Assembly: GCF_000972785.3 (NCBI RefSeq)
Contig: NZ_CP011253.3
Coordinates: 1,054,001-1,118,000, forward strand
Origin: Pandoraea oxalativorans
Lineage (GTDB): Bacteria > Pseudomonadota > Gammaproteobacteria > Burkholderiales > Burkholderiaceae
DNA length: 64,000 nt
Reading direction: 5' to 3'
Shown here: one piece after another, positions 52,447 through 62,559 of the stretch
Position numbering within the stretch: position 1 is the stretch's first letter
Layout: every line of letters starts with the position of its first letter
Program-made: the position numbers and the translations under genes
The notes under the pieces: model-generated
The model's input: the letters and a program-made list of their open reading frames with translations, nothing else
Database searches by the model: none
What the model was told of the DNA's origin: nothing

Positions 52447-53549
52447 ATGCACCATCGACAATCCCCCTGCTGCTCGAAGCCCGCGATCTGGCCAAACACT
52501 TCGGCGGTCATCGCGTGGGCTTTTCACGCGCCCCTACGGTATATGCCGTGGGTGGCGTGTCGTTCGCGGTGCAGGCGGGCGAGACGTTCGCCATCGTCGG
52601 CGAATCGGGCTGCGGAAAATCCACGCTGGGACGTCTGCTGCTGCGACTTCTCGACGCAACGCGCGGCGAAGTGCGCTATCAGGGTGAAGACATCATGACG
52701 CTGGGGGCGGGCGCGATGCGGCGTCTGCGGCGCGAACTCCAGATCATCTTCCAGGACCCGTTCGCGTCGCTCAATCCGAGCATGACCGTGGGCGGCCTGA
52801 TCGGTGAACCGATCGCGCTGCATGGTCTCGCGCACGGCCGTGCCCGCGACGAGCGCGTCGCCGAACTACTACGCACCGTCGGCCTGCAACCGGACTACGC
52901 ACAACGCTTCCCACATGAATTTTCCGGCGGGCAGCGCCAGCGCATCGGCATCGCACGCGCGCTTGCCGGTGAGCCGCGCGTGATCGTCGGCGACGAACCG
53001 GTTTCGGCGCTCGACGTCTCCGTGCAGGCGCAGGTCATCAACCTGCTCGAACGGCTCAAGCACGACTTCGGCCTCACGCTCATCATGGTCGCGCACGATC
53101 TGGCGGTGATTCGCCACATGAGCGACCGGGTGGCGGTGATGTACCTCGGTGAGATCGTCGAACTGGCGAGCGCCGATGCGCTCTTCGACAACCCGCTGCA
53201 TCCCTATACTCAGGCGCTGCTTCAGGCGATTCCGGCGAGCCGTCCGCATCTGCGACGCGAGCGCGCGCCGCTGGGCGGCGAACTGCCGAGCCCGACTGCG
53301 CCGCCGCCGGGCTGCCGCTTCCACCCGCGTTGCCCGCATGCGCGCGACGCGTGTCGGATGCAGAAGCCGGTCGACGAAGTGCTGCCGGACGGCCGACAGG
53401 TCGCTTGCCACTTCTGGCGCGAGATCCAGAACGCCGGGGCAAGCCCGGCGCGGGCGGCGGCACCAAGCGAGAAGCTGAGCGAGCGGCTGGCGCTGTATCG
53501 GGCGCGGCAGTCGCAGGCCGATGCAACCGCGGCCCGCACGAGTGCATAA
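52443..53549 (+). CDS. Peptide ABC transporter ATPase (DppF/OppF type)
   Basis: A 368-residue second ATPase. Walker A is [15 protein letters not shown], signature [15 protein letters not shown], Walker [15 protein letters not shown], and the C-terminal [19 protein letters not shown] domain follows. Start ATG overlaps the upstream stop as ATGA. A long Ala/Arg-rich tail extends past the domain. It forms the ATPase heterodimer with the preceding subunit. Confidence 0.93.
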
Positions 53550-53592
53550 GAACACCTTCACGACACCATCACACAGACAAGGGATCACACGC

Positions 53593-55095
53593 ATGCGCAA
53601 CGTTCTGCTCGATCTTGTATTGGCGGCGGCTCTCACGACCGGCGCGGCTTCGGCCATGGCGCAATCGACCATCCGGATTGGCTTGCAGGAAGACATCGGT
53701 TCGCTCGATCCTGCGCGCAGTTCGCAGGTCGTCGACCGCATGGTGCTGCGCTCGCTGTGCAGCTCGCTGGTCGATATCGGTACCGATCTGCAGTTCGTGC
53801 CGATGCTGGCTACCGCATGGAATGTGAGCGCCGACGGCAAGACGTGGACGTTCAAACTGCGCAAGGGCGTGAAGTTCCACGACGACGAGCCGTTCAACGC
53901 CGCTGCCGTGAAGGCCAACCTCGACCGTGCGCGCACGATGCAGGCCAGCAACCGCAAGAGCGAGCTGTCGTCCATCGATCATGTCGACGTGGTGGACGAC
54001 TCGACCGTGAACATCGTGCTCAAGACCCCGGACTCGGCGCTGCTCGCCACGCTGTCCGACCGTGCGGGAATGATGCTCGCGCCCAAGACGCTGGCCGACG
54101 ATGCGAGCGTGCAATCGAAGCCGGTGTGTTCCGGCCCGTACAAGTTCGTGCAGCGCGTGCAGAACGATCGCGTGGTGCTGGAGAAATTCCCGGGCTTCTG
54201 GGAAGCCGACAAGTACCCGATCCAGAAGGTCGTCTTCCTGCCGATTCCGGACACGACGGTACGTCTCGCGAACGTGCGCTCCGGCTCGCTCGACATGCTG
54301 GAGCGTCTCTCGCCGTCCGACGTGAAGTCGGTCAAGCGCGACGCGAACCTCACCTTCATCTCGATGGACGGACTGGGCTACTACGGCCTGACGTTCAACG
54401 TCGCGCCGAATGCGAACAAGGCGCTGCGTGACAAGCGCGTGCGTCAGGCATTCGATCTGGCCATCGACCGCGACGCGATCAATCAGGTGATCGGCGGCGG
54501 CATCTTTACGCCCGCCAATCAGGCATTGCCGCACTCCGGGCAGTATTACGACGCGTCCATCAAGACCACGAAGCGCGACGTTGCCAAGGCGAAGGCGCTA
54601 CTGAAGTCGGCCGGTTTCGAGAAGGTCAACGTGACGCTGAGCTTCGGCAACAGCACCGTCTCCAATCAGATGGCGCAGATGTTGCAGGCGATGCTCGCGG
54701 AAGCGGGCATCACGCTCAAGCTGCGTCCGATGGACTACGCGGCAGCGCTCGACGCGGCGCATCGTGGCGACTTCGACGTGCTCTACAACGGCTGGTCGGG
54801 ACGCGTCGACCCCGACGGCAATCTGCATCAGTTCGTCTCTTGCAAGGGCAACCTGAACTACGGCCAGTACTGCAACGCCGAGGTCGACAAGCTGCTGAAC
54901 GACGCCCGCGTGAAGTCCACCGTCGCCGAGCGCAAGCCGCTGTATGACGCCGCGAACAAGATCCTGTCCGATGAAGACCCGATCCTCTATCTGTACGTGC
55001 AGCCCTGGCCGTATGTGCTCACGAAGAAGGTGCAGGGCTTTGTGGCCTACCCGGACGGCCTGATCCGTCTGCGCGGCGTGGCCATCAAGGGCTAA
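53593..55095 (+). CDS. Peptide ABC transporter substrate-binding protein
   Basis: A 500-residue SBP_bac_5 (DppA/GsiB-like) protein. The signal peptide is VLLDLVLAAALTTGAASAMA. The mature start QSTIRIGLQEDIGSLDPARS, then WTFKLRKGVKFHDDEPFNAA and KALRDKRVRQAFDLAIDRDA are family motifs. The absence of a lipobox makes it a soluble periplasmic protein. With the gamma-glutamyltransferase in the same operon, gamma-glutamyl peptides such as glutathione are the likely ligands, an inference from context. Confidence 0.9.
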   Translation: MRNVLLDLVLAAALTTGAASAMAQSTIRIGLQEDIGSLDPARSSQVVDRMVLRSLCSSLVDIGTDLQFVPMLATAWNVSADGKTWTFKLRKGVKFHDDEPFNAAAVKANLDRARTMQASNRKSELSSIDHVDVVDDSTVNIVLKTPDSALLATLSDRAGMMLAPKTLADDASVQSKPVCSGPYKFVQRVQNDRVVLEKFPGFWEADKYPIQKVVFLPIPDTTVRLANVRSGSLDMLERLSPSDVKSVKRDANLTFISMDGLGYYGLTFNVAPNANKALRDKRVRQAFDLAIDRDAINQVIGGGIFTPANQALPHSGQYYDASIKTTKRDVAKAKALLKSAGFEKVNVTLSFGNSTVSNQMAQMLQAMLAEAGITLKLRPMDYAAALDAAHRGDFDVLYNGWSGRVDPDGNLHQFVSCKGNLNYGQYCNAEVDKLLNDARVKSTVAERKPLYDAANKILSDEDPILYLYVQPWPYVLTKKVQGFVAYPDGLIRLRGVAIKG

Positions 55096-55108
55096 GGGGA
55101 CTGCCGCC

Positions 55109-56053
55109 ATGCTGCGCCTCGTCGTCCATCGTGCGCTGGTTGCCATTCCCACGCTCATTATCGTGTCGATGATGATCTTCGGGTTGCAGAAGATGCTGCC
55201 CGGCGATCCCGTGCTTGCGATGGCTGGCGAGGATCAGAACCCGCAGGTCATTGCCGCGCTGCGCGAGAAGTATCACCTCGACAAGCCGCTGCCCACGCAG
55301 TACGCGCTGTGGATCGGCAGCGTGCTGCGAGGCGACCTCGGGAATTCGCTGCGCACGGGCGAACCGGTGACGAATCTCATCGCGCAGAAGTTGCCCGTCA
55401 CGCTGCAACTGGCCATGTTCGGCCTCGTGATCGCCATCGGTATCGGTATTCCGCTGGGTATTCTCTCGGCGGCCAATCGTGGCAAAGCCATCGATTACGG
55501 ATCCAACGTGCTGGCGCTCTCGGGCATGTCGATTCCGAACTTCTGGCTTGGCATTCTGCTGATCTTTCTCATTTCCGTGCGCTGGCAGTTGCTGCCGTCG
55601 TCGGGCTACGTGCCACCGGGCGAAGATTTGTGGATGAGCTTCAAGACGATGGTGATGCCTGCCTTCGTGCTCGGGGCGGCGCTGGGTGCGCAACTGATGC
55701 GTCACACGCGCAGCGCGATGCTCGGCGTGCTGCGCACCGACTACATCCGTACGGCGCGCGCGAAGGGCATGCTGCGCGGTACGGTGGTGCTCAAGCATGC
55801 GTTTCGCAATGCGCTGATTCCGATTGTGACGGTGCTGGCGCTGCTGTTCGGCGAGTTGCTGGCGGGGGCTGTGCTGACGGAGCAGGTCTTCACGATTCCG
55901 GGCTTCGGCAAGCTGGTCGTCGACGCCGTGTTCAACCGCGACTATGCGGTGGTGCAGGGTGTCGTGCTGGTGACAGCCGTGAGTTTCATCGTGCTGAACC
56001 TGCTGGCCGACGTGCTCTACGTCCTGCTTAACCCGCGCCTGCGTCGCGCCTGA
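55109..56053 (+). CDS. Peptide ABC transporter permease (DppB/GsiC type)
   Basis: A 314-residue permease with six helices. The N-terminal LVVHRALVAIPTLIIVSMMI and MLPGDPVLAMAGEDQNP are typical of the B-type permease, and TDYIRTARAKGMLRGTVVLK is the EAA motif. ATG 55109 follows the binding-protein gene by 13 bases. Confidence 0.93.
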   Translation: MLRLVVHRALVAIPTLIIVSMMIFGLQKMLPGDPVLAMAGEDQNPQVIAALREKYHLDKPLPTQYALWIGSVLRGDLGNSLRTGEPVTNLIAQKLPVTLQLAMFGLVIAIGIGIPLGILSAANRGKAIDYGSNVLALSGMSIPNFWLGILLIFLISVRWQLLPSSGYVPPGEDLWMSFKTMVMPAFVLGAALGAQLMRHTRSAMLGVLRTDYIRTARAKGMLRGTVVLKHAFRNALIPIVTVLALLFGELLAGAVLTEQVFTIPGFGKLVVDAVFNRDYAVVQGVVLVTAVSFIVLNLLADVLYVLLNPRLRRA

Positions 56054-56065
56054 GAGTCCGGGAAC

Positions 56066-57004
56066 ATGGCTGCTATCCATACGACACAGACGTCATCCTC
56101 TTCGCCAGCATCGGACGCGAACGCGACCGTCGCACCCGTGCCCGCCGCGGTGAGCGCGGAGCGCCTGCCGCGCCGCCGCAATCGCGGGCTGCGCAAGTTC
56201 GCGCGCAACAAGGCGGCGGTCGCCGGGGCGATCATCGTTGCGTTCGCGGTGCTCGTCGCACTGCTTGCGCCGTGGATCTCGCCCTACGATCCGATTGCCA
56301 CGAGTTTCCTGACGGTGCGTCAGGCGCCGAGTGCGCTGCACTGGTTCGGTACCGACGAGCTGGGCCGCGACATTCTTGCGCGCATGATCTACGGCGCGCA
56401 GGCGTCGCTGGCGGCAGGTGTGGTGTCGGTCGGTATCGCAGTGATCGTGGGCGTGCCGCTCGGGCTGCTCGCGGGCTACTTTGGCCGCTGGGTCGACGCC
56501 ATCGTCTCACGGCTGGCCGACGCGCTGCTGTCCATCCCGTTCCTGATTCTGGCCATTGCGATGGCGGCGTTCCTCGGTGCGAGCCTGACCAACGCGATGA
56601 TCGCCATCGGCGTGTCCGCCATGCCGCGCTTTGTCCGGCTGGCGCGCGCGCAGGCGCTCACCGTGAAGGCGGAGGAGTATGTCGAGGGGGCACGTGCCAT
56701 CGGCCTTGCGGACACGCGCATCATCGTGCGCTATATCCTGCCGAACGTGCTGCCGCCGATCATCGTTCAGGCCAGTCTCACGGTTGCGACCGCGATCATC
56801 GCCGAGGCGAGCCTGTCGTTCCTCGGGCTGGGGCAATTGCCGCCGCTGCCGTCGTGGGGCTCGATGCTCAACACGGCCAAGGACTTCGTCGAGCAGGCGC
56901 CCTGGATGTCCATTTTTCCCGGTATCGCCATTTTCCTGACGGTACTCGGCTTCAACCTGCTGGGTGACGGGCTGCGCGATGCGCTGGATCCTCGCGAGCA
57001 ATAA
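56066..57004 (+). CDS. Peptide ABC transporter permease (DppC/GsiD type)
   Basis: A 312-residue permease. A polar N-terminal extension (about 45 residues) precedes the first helix AGAIIVAFAVLVALLAPWIS. HWFGTDELGRDILARMIYG is the C-type permease signature, and EEYVEGARAIGLADTRIIVR the EAA motif. It lies 12 bases after the B-type permease. Confidence 0.93.
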   Translation: MAAIHTTQTSSSSPASDANATVAPVPAAVSAERLPRRRNRGLRKFARNKAAVAGAIIVAFAVLVALLAPWISPYDPIATSFLTVRQAPSALHWFGTDELGRDILARMIYGAQASLAAGVVSVGIAVIVGVPLGLLAGYFGRWVDAIVSRLADALLSIPFLILAIAMAAFLGASLTNAMIAIGVSAMPRFVRLARAQALTVKAEEYVEGARAIGLADTRIIVRYILPNVLPPIIVQASLTVATAIIAEASLSFLGLGQLPPLPSWGSMLNTAKDFVEQAPWMSIFPGIAIFLTVLGFNLLGDGLRDALDPREQ

Positions 57005-57082
57005 ACGTCACGTAACCAAAGCAACATCACGCTCCGGCAGACTTATTCCAACCATTCGAGACAGAGGTCATCAGCGATTCCC

Positions 57083-58720
57083 ATGACGCACTTCAACTGG
57101 CAAAACCCGTACCCGACACCGCGCCTGCCGGTGTTCGCCCGCAACATCGTGTCGACGTCGCACCCGCTCGCCGCGCAAGCCGGCCTGCGCATTCTCTGGC
57201 AGGGCGGTAATGCCGTCGATGCCGCGATTGCCGCAGCCGCGTGCATGACCATCGTCGAGCCGGTTTCCAACGGTCTGGGCGGGGATTGCTTCGCGCTGGT
57301 CTGGGACGGCAAGCAGGTGCATGGCCTGAACGCCTCCGGCACCGCACCCGGCGCATGGAACGTCGATTACTTCCGCAAGAAGTACGGCGAGGAGCACGGC
57401 ATCGCCAAACAGCCGATTCGCGGTGTCGACTCCGTGAGTTTGCCCGGCGTGATCGCCGGTTGGGAAGCGCTGCACGCGAAGTTCGGCAAGCTGCCGTTTG
57501 CCGACCTGATGGCCCCGGCCATCGAGATCGCCGAGCGCGGTCACGCTGTCGCGAACATCGTCGCGCGCAAGTGGGCCGCTGCGGTGCCCGAACTCAAGAA
57601 CCAGCCCGGATACGCGCAGACGTTCATGCCGAATGGCCGTGCGCCGACCACCAGCGAGATGATGCGCATGCCTGGCCACGCCCGTACGCTGCGTCTGCTG
57701 GCGAAAGAGGGCCCGCGCGCGTACTACGAAGGCGAGATCGCCGAGCGCATCGTGGCGTGGAGCACCGAGCATGGCGGCGTGATGACGACCGACGACCTGC
57801 GCAATTATCGTGCCGACTGGGTCAAGCCGATCGAGAAGGACTATCGTGGCTACACCGTGCACGAAATTCCGCCGAACGGGCAGGGCATTGCGGCGCTGAT
57901 CGCACTGGGTATTCTGGACAAGTTCGACGTCTCCAGCCTCGCGGTGGACCGCGTGCATTCGCAACACTTGCAGATCGAGGCGATGAAGCTGGCCTTCGCC
58001 GATCTCTACAAGTACGTGGCCGATCCGCGCTCGATGGAAGTGACGCCGGAGCAGATGCTCGACGACGCTTACCTGAGCGAGCGCGCGAAGCTCATCGATC
58101 CGGACAAGGCGACGCACTTCGACTTCGGCATGCCGAAGTCGGGCGGCACGATCTATCTGACTGCGGCCGACGAGCAGGGCATGATGGTCAGCTTCATCCA
58201 GTCGAACTACATGGGCTTTGGCTCGGGTGTCGTGGTGCCGGACTACGGCATTGCGCTGCAAAACCGTGGTTGCGGTTTCTCGATGGACCCGAAGTCGGCC
58301 AACGTGGTCGAGGGCGGCAAGCGTCCGTTCCACACGATCATTCCGGCGTTCCTCACGCAGAAGGTCAACGGCCAGCACGAGGCCGTGATGAGCTTCGGGG
58401 TGATGGGCGGCGACATGCAGCCGCAAGGCCATCTGCAATCCGTGGTGCGCATGCTCGACTACGGTCAGCAACCGCAGGCTGCATGCGACGCGCCGCGCTG
58501 GAAGGTCAATCGCGACTTCACCGTCGATATCGAATCGACGATGGACCGCGAAACGGTGGCCGGGCTCGTGGCGCAGGGCCACAAACTCAAGTCCATCGAC
58601 GACCCGTACATGGACTTCGGCTCTGGCCAGTACATCTGGCGTCTGGATCGCAACGATCCGGAGCGCGGCTACGTCGCTGCAAGCGACAGCCGTCGCGACG
58701 GCCTCGCTGCGGGCTACTGA
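57083..58720 (+). CDS. Gamma-glutamyltransferase-family protein, cytoplasmic type
   Basis: A 545-residue Ntn-hydrolase without a signal peptide. HPLAAQAGLRILWQGGNAVD and EPVSNGLGGDCFALVWDGKQ are large-subunit motifs. The predicted self-cleavage site and nucleophile is Thr356 in KSGGTIYLTAADEQG. The small subunit has VMSFGVMGGDMQPQGHLQS. Related to YwrD-type enzymes rather than to the periplasmic Ggt at 38952. As the last gene of the peptide ABC operon, it probably hydrolyses imported gamma-glutamyl compounds inside the cell. Confidence 0.9.
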   Translation: MTHFNWQNPYPTPRLPVFARNIVSTSHPLAAQAGLRILWQGGNAVDAAIAAAACMTIVEPVSNGLGGDCFALVWDGKQVHGLNASGTAPGAWNVDYFRKKYGEEHGIAKQPIRGVDSVSLPGVIAGWEALHAKFGKLPFADLMAPAIEIAERGHAVANIVARKWAAAVPELKNQPGYAQTFMPNGRAPTTSEMMRMPGHARTLRLLAKEGPRAYYEGEIAERIVAWSTEHGGVMTTDDLRNYRADWVKPIEKDYRGYTVHEIPPNGQGIAALIALGILDKFDVSSLAVDRVHSQHLQIEAMKLAFADLYKYVADPRSMEVTPEQMLDDAYLSERAKLIDPDKATHFDFGMPKSGGTIYLTAADEQGMMVSFIQSNYMGFGSGVVVPDYGIALQNRGCGFSMDPKSANVVEGGKRPFHTIIPAFLTQKVNGQHEAVMSFGVMGGDMQPQGHLQSVVRMLDYGQQPQAACDAPRWKVNRDFTVDIESTMDRETVAGLVAQGHKLKSIDDPYMDFGSGQYIWRLDRNDPERGYVAASDSRRDGLAAGY

Positions 58721-58732
58721 GTTCGTCGCTTG

Positions 58733-60100
58733 TCAGGTCGCGTCGCTCGCAGTGCGGGCGACGCGACGGGCTTCAAGCCGTGCTTCACGCTGCGCGAGAG
58801 CACTGATCGTAAAGGCCGCCACCCCGGCGATGGCCACCGGCACGGCGGCCATCATGAACAGATGCTGCGGGTCCCAGTGCAGGGCCAGCAGCACACCACC
58901 CACCATCGGCCCGGCGATGGAGCCGATGCGCCCGATCCCCAGCGCCCATCCCACGCCCGTGCCGCGAATCGTCGTGGGATAGGTGCGTGCGGCCAGGGCG
59001 TTCGCGCCGATCTGTCCGCCGACGACGCAGAACCCCGCCGCGAAGATCGTCGCAGCGAGTACGGCGACCGATGTGCCCGCCAGTCCCACCAGCACGACGC
59101 ACACCGCTGCGCCCAGATACACCACGCCAAGCGCCTTGAAGGGCGGCACCCGGTCGAATACACGGCCGAGCGTGAGCGTGCCGAGCGTGCCGCCGATTTG
59201 CAGCATGGAGGTGATGATCGCAGCGGTATCGAGTGCGATGCCCGCGTCGTGAATCACCGTCGGCAGCCAGCTCGACAGGAAGTACAAATCCATCAGGCTC
59301 ATGAAGAAGATCACCCACAGCAGTGCTGTGATTCGCGCACGCTTGTCCGCGAAGAGGGCGGATACGCTGGCCTGCCCCTTGGCGTGCACGTCGATCCCGC
59401 TGTCGATGCGCACGTCTTCCGGCAGATCGGGGGCGAGTTTTCGCAAGACGGCAAGCAGCCGCGCCGGGTGCTTTGCCTGCACGACGAGAAAGCGCGGCGA
59501 TTCGGGCAGATGCCGCCAGGCGAGCAACGCGGCGGCGAGCGGCAGCAAACCGCCCACGACGAAGACGGACGGCCAGCCGTAATCGCGAATCAGCCCGGCC
59601 GCAGCGAGTCCGCCGAGCGCCGCGCCCAGCGAGAATCCGCAGAACATCACCATGATGGCGGTGGAGCGCACACGCTCGGGGGCGAACTCGCCGGTCAGCG
59701 CAATCGCATTGGGCATCACGCAGCCCAGGCCAATGCCGGTAAGCAGTCGCAACACCAGCAACGCCGGGACGGACGACGCGAACGCCGTCGCGAGCGACAT
59801 CGCCCCGAAGATCAGCATGCCAGCGATCAGCACCGGTCGCCGCCCGATGCGATCGGACACCGGTCCGCCGACGAGCGCGCCGAGCGTGAGGCCGACCAGA
59901 CTGGCCGAGAACACGGGACTGAGCGCCGAGCGTTCGATGCCCAGCGCATGCACGATGGCCGGGGCCACATAGCCGATGGCCTGCGTGTCGAAACCATCGA
60001 GAAAAACGATCAGCCCGCAGAGCGCCGTGACGAATGTCCGATAACGGCCGAAGGGCCGTTCGTCGATGAGCGCGCGCAGATCGATGCTGGGTTGGGGCAT
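58733..60100 (-). CDS. MFS transporter, aromatic acid:H+ symporter (AAHS) type
   Basis: A 455-residue 12-helix transporter. LCGLIVFLDGFDTQAIGYVA is the AAHS signature in the first helix, and GGPVSDRIGRRPVLIAGMLI motif A. LPESPRFLVVQAKHPARLLA begins the central loop. Members take up benzoate, 4-hydroxybenzoate, gallate and similar acids. ATG 60100 gives the standard N-terminus. It lies downstream of the FAD monooxygenase in the same orientation with a 107-base gap. Confidence 0.92.
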   Translation of the reverse strand: MPQPSIDLRALIDERPFGRYRTFVTALCGLIVFLDGFDTQAIGYVAPAIVHALGIERSALSPVFSASLVGLTLGALVGGPVSDRIGRRPVLIAGMLIFGAMSLATAFASSVPALLVLRLLTGIGLGCVMPNAIALTGEFAPERVRSTAIMVMFCGFSLGAALGGLAAAGLIRDYGWPSVFVVGGLLPLAAALLAWRHLPESPRFLVVQAKHPARLLAVLRKLAPDLPEDVRIDSGIDVHAKGQASVSALFADKRARITALLWVIFFMSLMDLYFLSSWLPTVIHDAGIALDTAAIITSMLQIGGTLGTLTLGRVFDRVPPFKALGVVYLGAAVCVVLVGLAGTSVAVLAATIFAAGFCVVGGQIGANALAARTYPTTIRGTGVGWALGIGRIGSIAGPMVGGVLLALHWDPQHLFMMAAVPVAIAGVAAFTISALAQREARLEARRVARTASDAT

Positions 60101-60207
60101 GGCACTGTCTCCATGATCGGCCTCGTTGGCGAGGCTCTGTCGAATAGGCAAAAAGCGCGCGCACCCGGGGGCGCGCACGCGTCATTGGCAGTCGGCTGCC
60201 AGGTGAC

Positions 60208-61494
60208 TCAACGACCGGTCTGTGCCGCCTGAGCCGTCGGGTCAGCCTGAGCAGCGTTCAGTACTTCCCGGTTCAGACCCGCGACGTTCTTGTAGCGATT
60301 CGAAATCTCCGCGAGATCGGCGGCGCTGATCACATCGTCGATATGCGTAAAGGGCTTGTCGCCGCTCAGTTCGTGCACCGTTTGCAGAATCGCGTCCGGC
60401 GGCGCTTTGCGGTTCATCAGCACCACGTCGGCGGTCGCCTTGCCGCGAATGCGCTCGTAGGCGTCCAGCGCCTCGGGCGTGAGCCCATGTTCGCGCAATT
60501 GTGCTGCAAGACATGGGGCGTCGAGAATCGCCTGACCCGCGCCATTCGAGCCGCGCGGCACCATCGGATGCGCGGCGTCGCCCAGCAACGTGACCCGCCC
60601 GAAGCTCCAGCGCGGCAACGGATCCTGATCGACCATCGGATATTCGAGAATCGTCTCGGTCGCCTCGATCATGCCCGCCACATCGAGCCAGTCGAAATGC
60701 CAGTCGGCGAACGCGGGGAAGAAGTCTTCCAGACGCCCCACGCCGTTCCAGTCACGACGTGCCGGGTGCGGCGCTTCGATCTCCGCAACCCAGTTCACCA
60801 ACTGATTGCCGTGGCCGTCGACGTTGTTGCGAATCGGGTAGATCACCATCTTGCCCACCGACAGCCAGCCCGCGCGCACCATCGACGCACCGCTCAGAAA
60901 CGGCGGCAGCACGACGCTGCCGCGCCACATGTTCACGCCGGAATATCGCGGCGCGCCCTCAGTCGGATAGAACTGCTTGCGTACGACCGAATGGATGCCG
61001 TCTGCGGCGACCAGCAGGCGTGCCGTGACCGGCGGCAGGGCGTCGCCGTCCGGCGACTCGAACGAGATCGTGACCTCGTCGTCGTCCTGCAGAAAGCCGG
61101 TGCAGCGATGTCCCACGACGACCGCGTCTTCTCCAAGGCGCTCCCGCACGGCGGCCAGCAACACGCCCTGAAGATCGCCCCGATGAATCGAGAATTGCGG
61201 CCATGCGTAACTGGCATGTTCTCCGGCGGGCTCGCTGTAAACGAACTGGCCGAAGCGGTTAAAGAACGCCGACTCGCGCGTCGTCACCGCAATGTCGCGC
61301 AGCGCGGGCGTCAGGCCCAGCCCGTCAAGCACGCGCGCGGCGTGCGGCAGGATGTTCACGCCGACGCCCAGCGGACGAATTTCGGGGACAGCCTCGAACA
61401 CGCGGCAGGCGATACCGGCTTGATGCAAATTGAGCGCGAGCGTCAAACCGCCGATACCTGCGCCGACGATGGCCACATCGATCGATGGGGGCAT
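60208..61494 (-). CDS. FAD-dependent aromatic-type monooxygenase
   Basis: A 428-residue group A flavoprotein monooxygenase. VAIVGAGIGGLTLALNLHQ is the GxGxxG motif, RLLVAADGIHSVVRKQF the DG motif, and VTLLGDAAHPMVPRGSNGAG the GD motif with a PhzS-like SNGAGQAI. It should hydroxylate an aromatic ring using NAD(P)H and O2. ATG 61494 has AGGAG upstream. Divergent from a LysR regulator and followed by an AAHS transporter, forming a small uptake-and-hydroxylation unit. Substrate unknown. Confidence 0.9.
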   Translation of the reverse strand: MPPSIDVAIVGAGIGGLTLALNLHQAGIACRVFEAVPEIRPLGVGVNILPHAARVLDGLGLTPALRDIAVTTRESAFFNRFGQFVYSEPAGEHASYAWPQFSIHRGDLQGVLLAAVRERLGEDAVVVGHRCTGFLQDDDEVTISFESPDGDALPPVTARLLVAADGIHSVVRKQFYPTEGAPRYSGVNMWRGSVVLPPFLSGASMVRAGWLSVGKMVIYPIRNNVDGHGNQLVNWVAEIEAPHPARRDWNGVGRLEDFFPAFADWHFDWLDVAGMIEATETILEYPMVDQDPLPRWSFGRVTLLGDAAHPMVPRGSNGAGQAILDAPCLAAQLREHGLTPEALDAYERIRGKATADVVLMNRKAPPDAILQTVHELSGDKPFTHIDDVISAADLAEISNRYKNVAGLNREVLNAAQADPTAQAAQTGR

Positions 61495-61575
61495 GGGAAA
61501 GTCTCCTGAGCGCGAATGCGCAGATGGTTCTGGAATGGCCACCATTAAAGCGCGTCGTCAGTCATCAGGGAATTT

Positions 61576-61603
61576 TGACTATCATATGAATTAATATGAG
61601 TCA
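61576..61603. promoter_or_regulatory. LysR-type operator between monooxygenase and regulator genes
   Basis: TCATAT (61582-61587) / ATATGA (61594-61599) form an inverted repeat with a 6-base spacer, enclosed by TGACT (61576-61580) / AGTCA (61599-61603). It lies 15 bases before the lysR start, fitting autoregulation and control of the divergent monooxygenase. Confidence 0.65.
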
Positions 61604-61617
61604 GTTATGAATCGACG

Positions 61618-62559
61618 ATGAACATCTCACTGCGTCAACTGAAAGCGTTCGTACTCGTGGCCACGCTGGGCAATTTCACGCGTGCGGCCGAGCGGCTGCA
61701 CATCACGCAGGCGGGCTTGTCGGTGATGATGCGCGAGATCGAAACGCAACTCGGCAGCCGTCTGTTCGACCGCACGACACGCAGCGTGACGCTGACCGAC
61801 GCCGGTCATGCCTTGCTCCCGGTCGCGAGCGCGGCCGTGAGCCAGCTCGATGCCGTCGCGGGACAGATCGCAACGTTCGGGCAGGTGTCGCGCAAGACGC
61901 TGCGCATCGCGGCCACGCCACTCGTGTCGTCGCATCTGATGCCCGAATGGTTCGGCACGTTTCAACAGGCGAATCCCGATGTGGACCTGCGACTGCATGA
62001 AACCGAACTTGCACAGGTGCATGCGCTCGTCGAGCAAGGTGAGGCGGACATGGGCTTCGGCTTTTTCACCAAGGCATCGCACGGCATCGAGCGAACGCTG
62101 CTGCAATCGTTTCGTCTGATGCGCGTGACGGCGACGACGCGGCCCGTGCGCAAAACGGGAAACCCCAAAGCACAGGCGGGCGATGCATCGTGGCATGCCC
62201 TGCGGGACGAACCGCTGATCGGTCTGCCATCGGACAATCCGATTCAGCAACTCGTCGAGGCGCATCTCGCGCGCATCGACAGGGCAGACGAGCCACGCGC
62301 CGCGTTTCGCCGCTTCGAGACACTGATCGGCATGGCCGAGGCCGGTATCGGCACCGCGATTGTGCCGACCTTCGCGCTACCGGCGTGTCGTCATCGCGCG
62401 GTCCGTTGGGAGGTGCTCACCGACCCGGAAGTCACATTGGGTTTCCATCGCATCGTGAAACGTGGGCGTGCGAAGCCCGAACTGTGGCGACAGTTCACCG
62501 AACGGGTCGTCGAGTCGCTGCAACGCATCGATGCCGTCGCGGACGAGCGCAGAAGTTAG
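61618..62559 (+). CDS. LysR-family transcriptional regulator
   Basis: A 313-residue regulator. The DNA-binding part is LRQLKAFVLVATLGNFTRAA and LHITQAGLSVMMREIETQLG. The effector domain follows from about residue 92 (KTLRIAATPLVSSHLMPEWF). Divergent from the FAD monooxygenase, which it probably activates in response to the aromatic substrate. Confidence 0.92.
   Translation: MNISLRQLKAFVLVATLGNFTRAAERLHITQAGLSVMMREIETQLGSRLFDRTTRSVTLTDAGHALLPVASAAVSQLDAVAGQIATFGQVSRKTLRIAATPLVSSHLMPEWFGTFQQANPDVDLRLHETELAQVHALVEQGEADMGFGFFTKASHGIERTLLQSFRLMRVTATTRPVRKTGNPKAQAGDASWHALRDEPLIGLPSDNPIQQLVEAHLARIDRADEPRAAFRRFETLIGMAEAGIGTAIVPTFALPACRHRAVRWEVLTDPEVTLGFHRIVKRGRAKPELWRQFTERVVESLQRIDAVADERRS

Noticed and set aside
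58730..60232. A 500-codon plus-strand frame opposite the AAHS transporter gene
   Set aside because: The minus-strand frame shows clear MFS motifs; the plus-strand frame is compositional noise.
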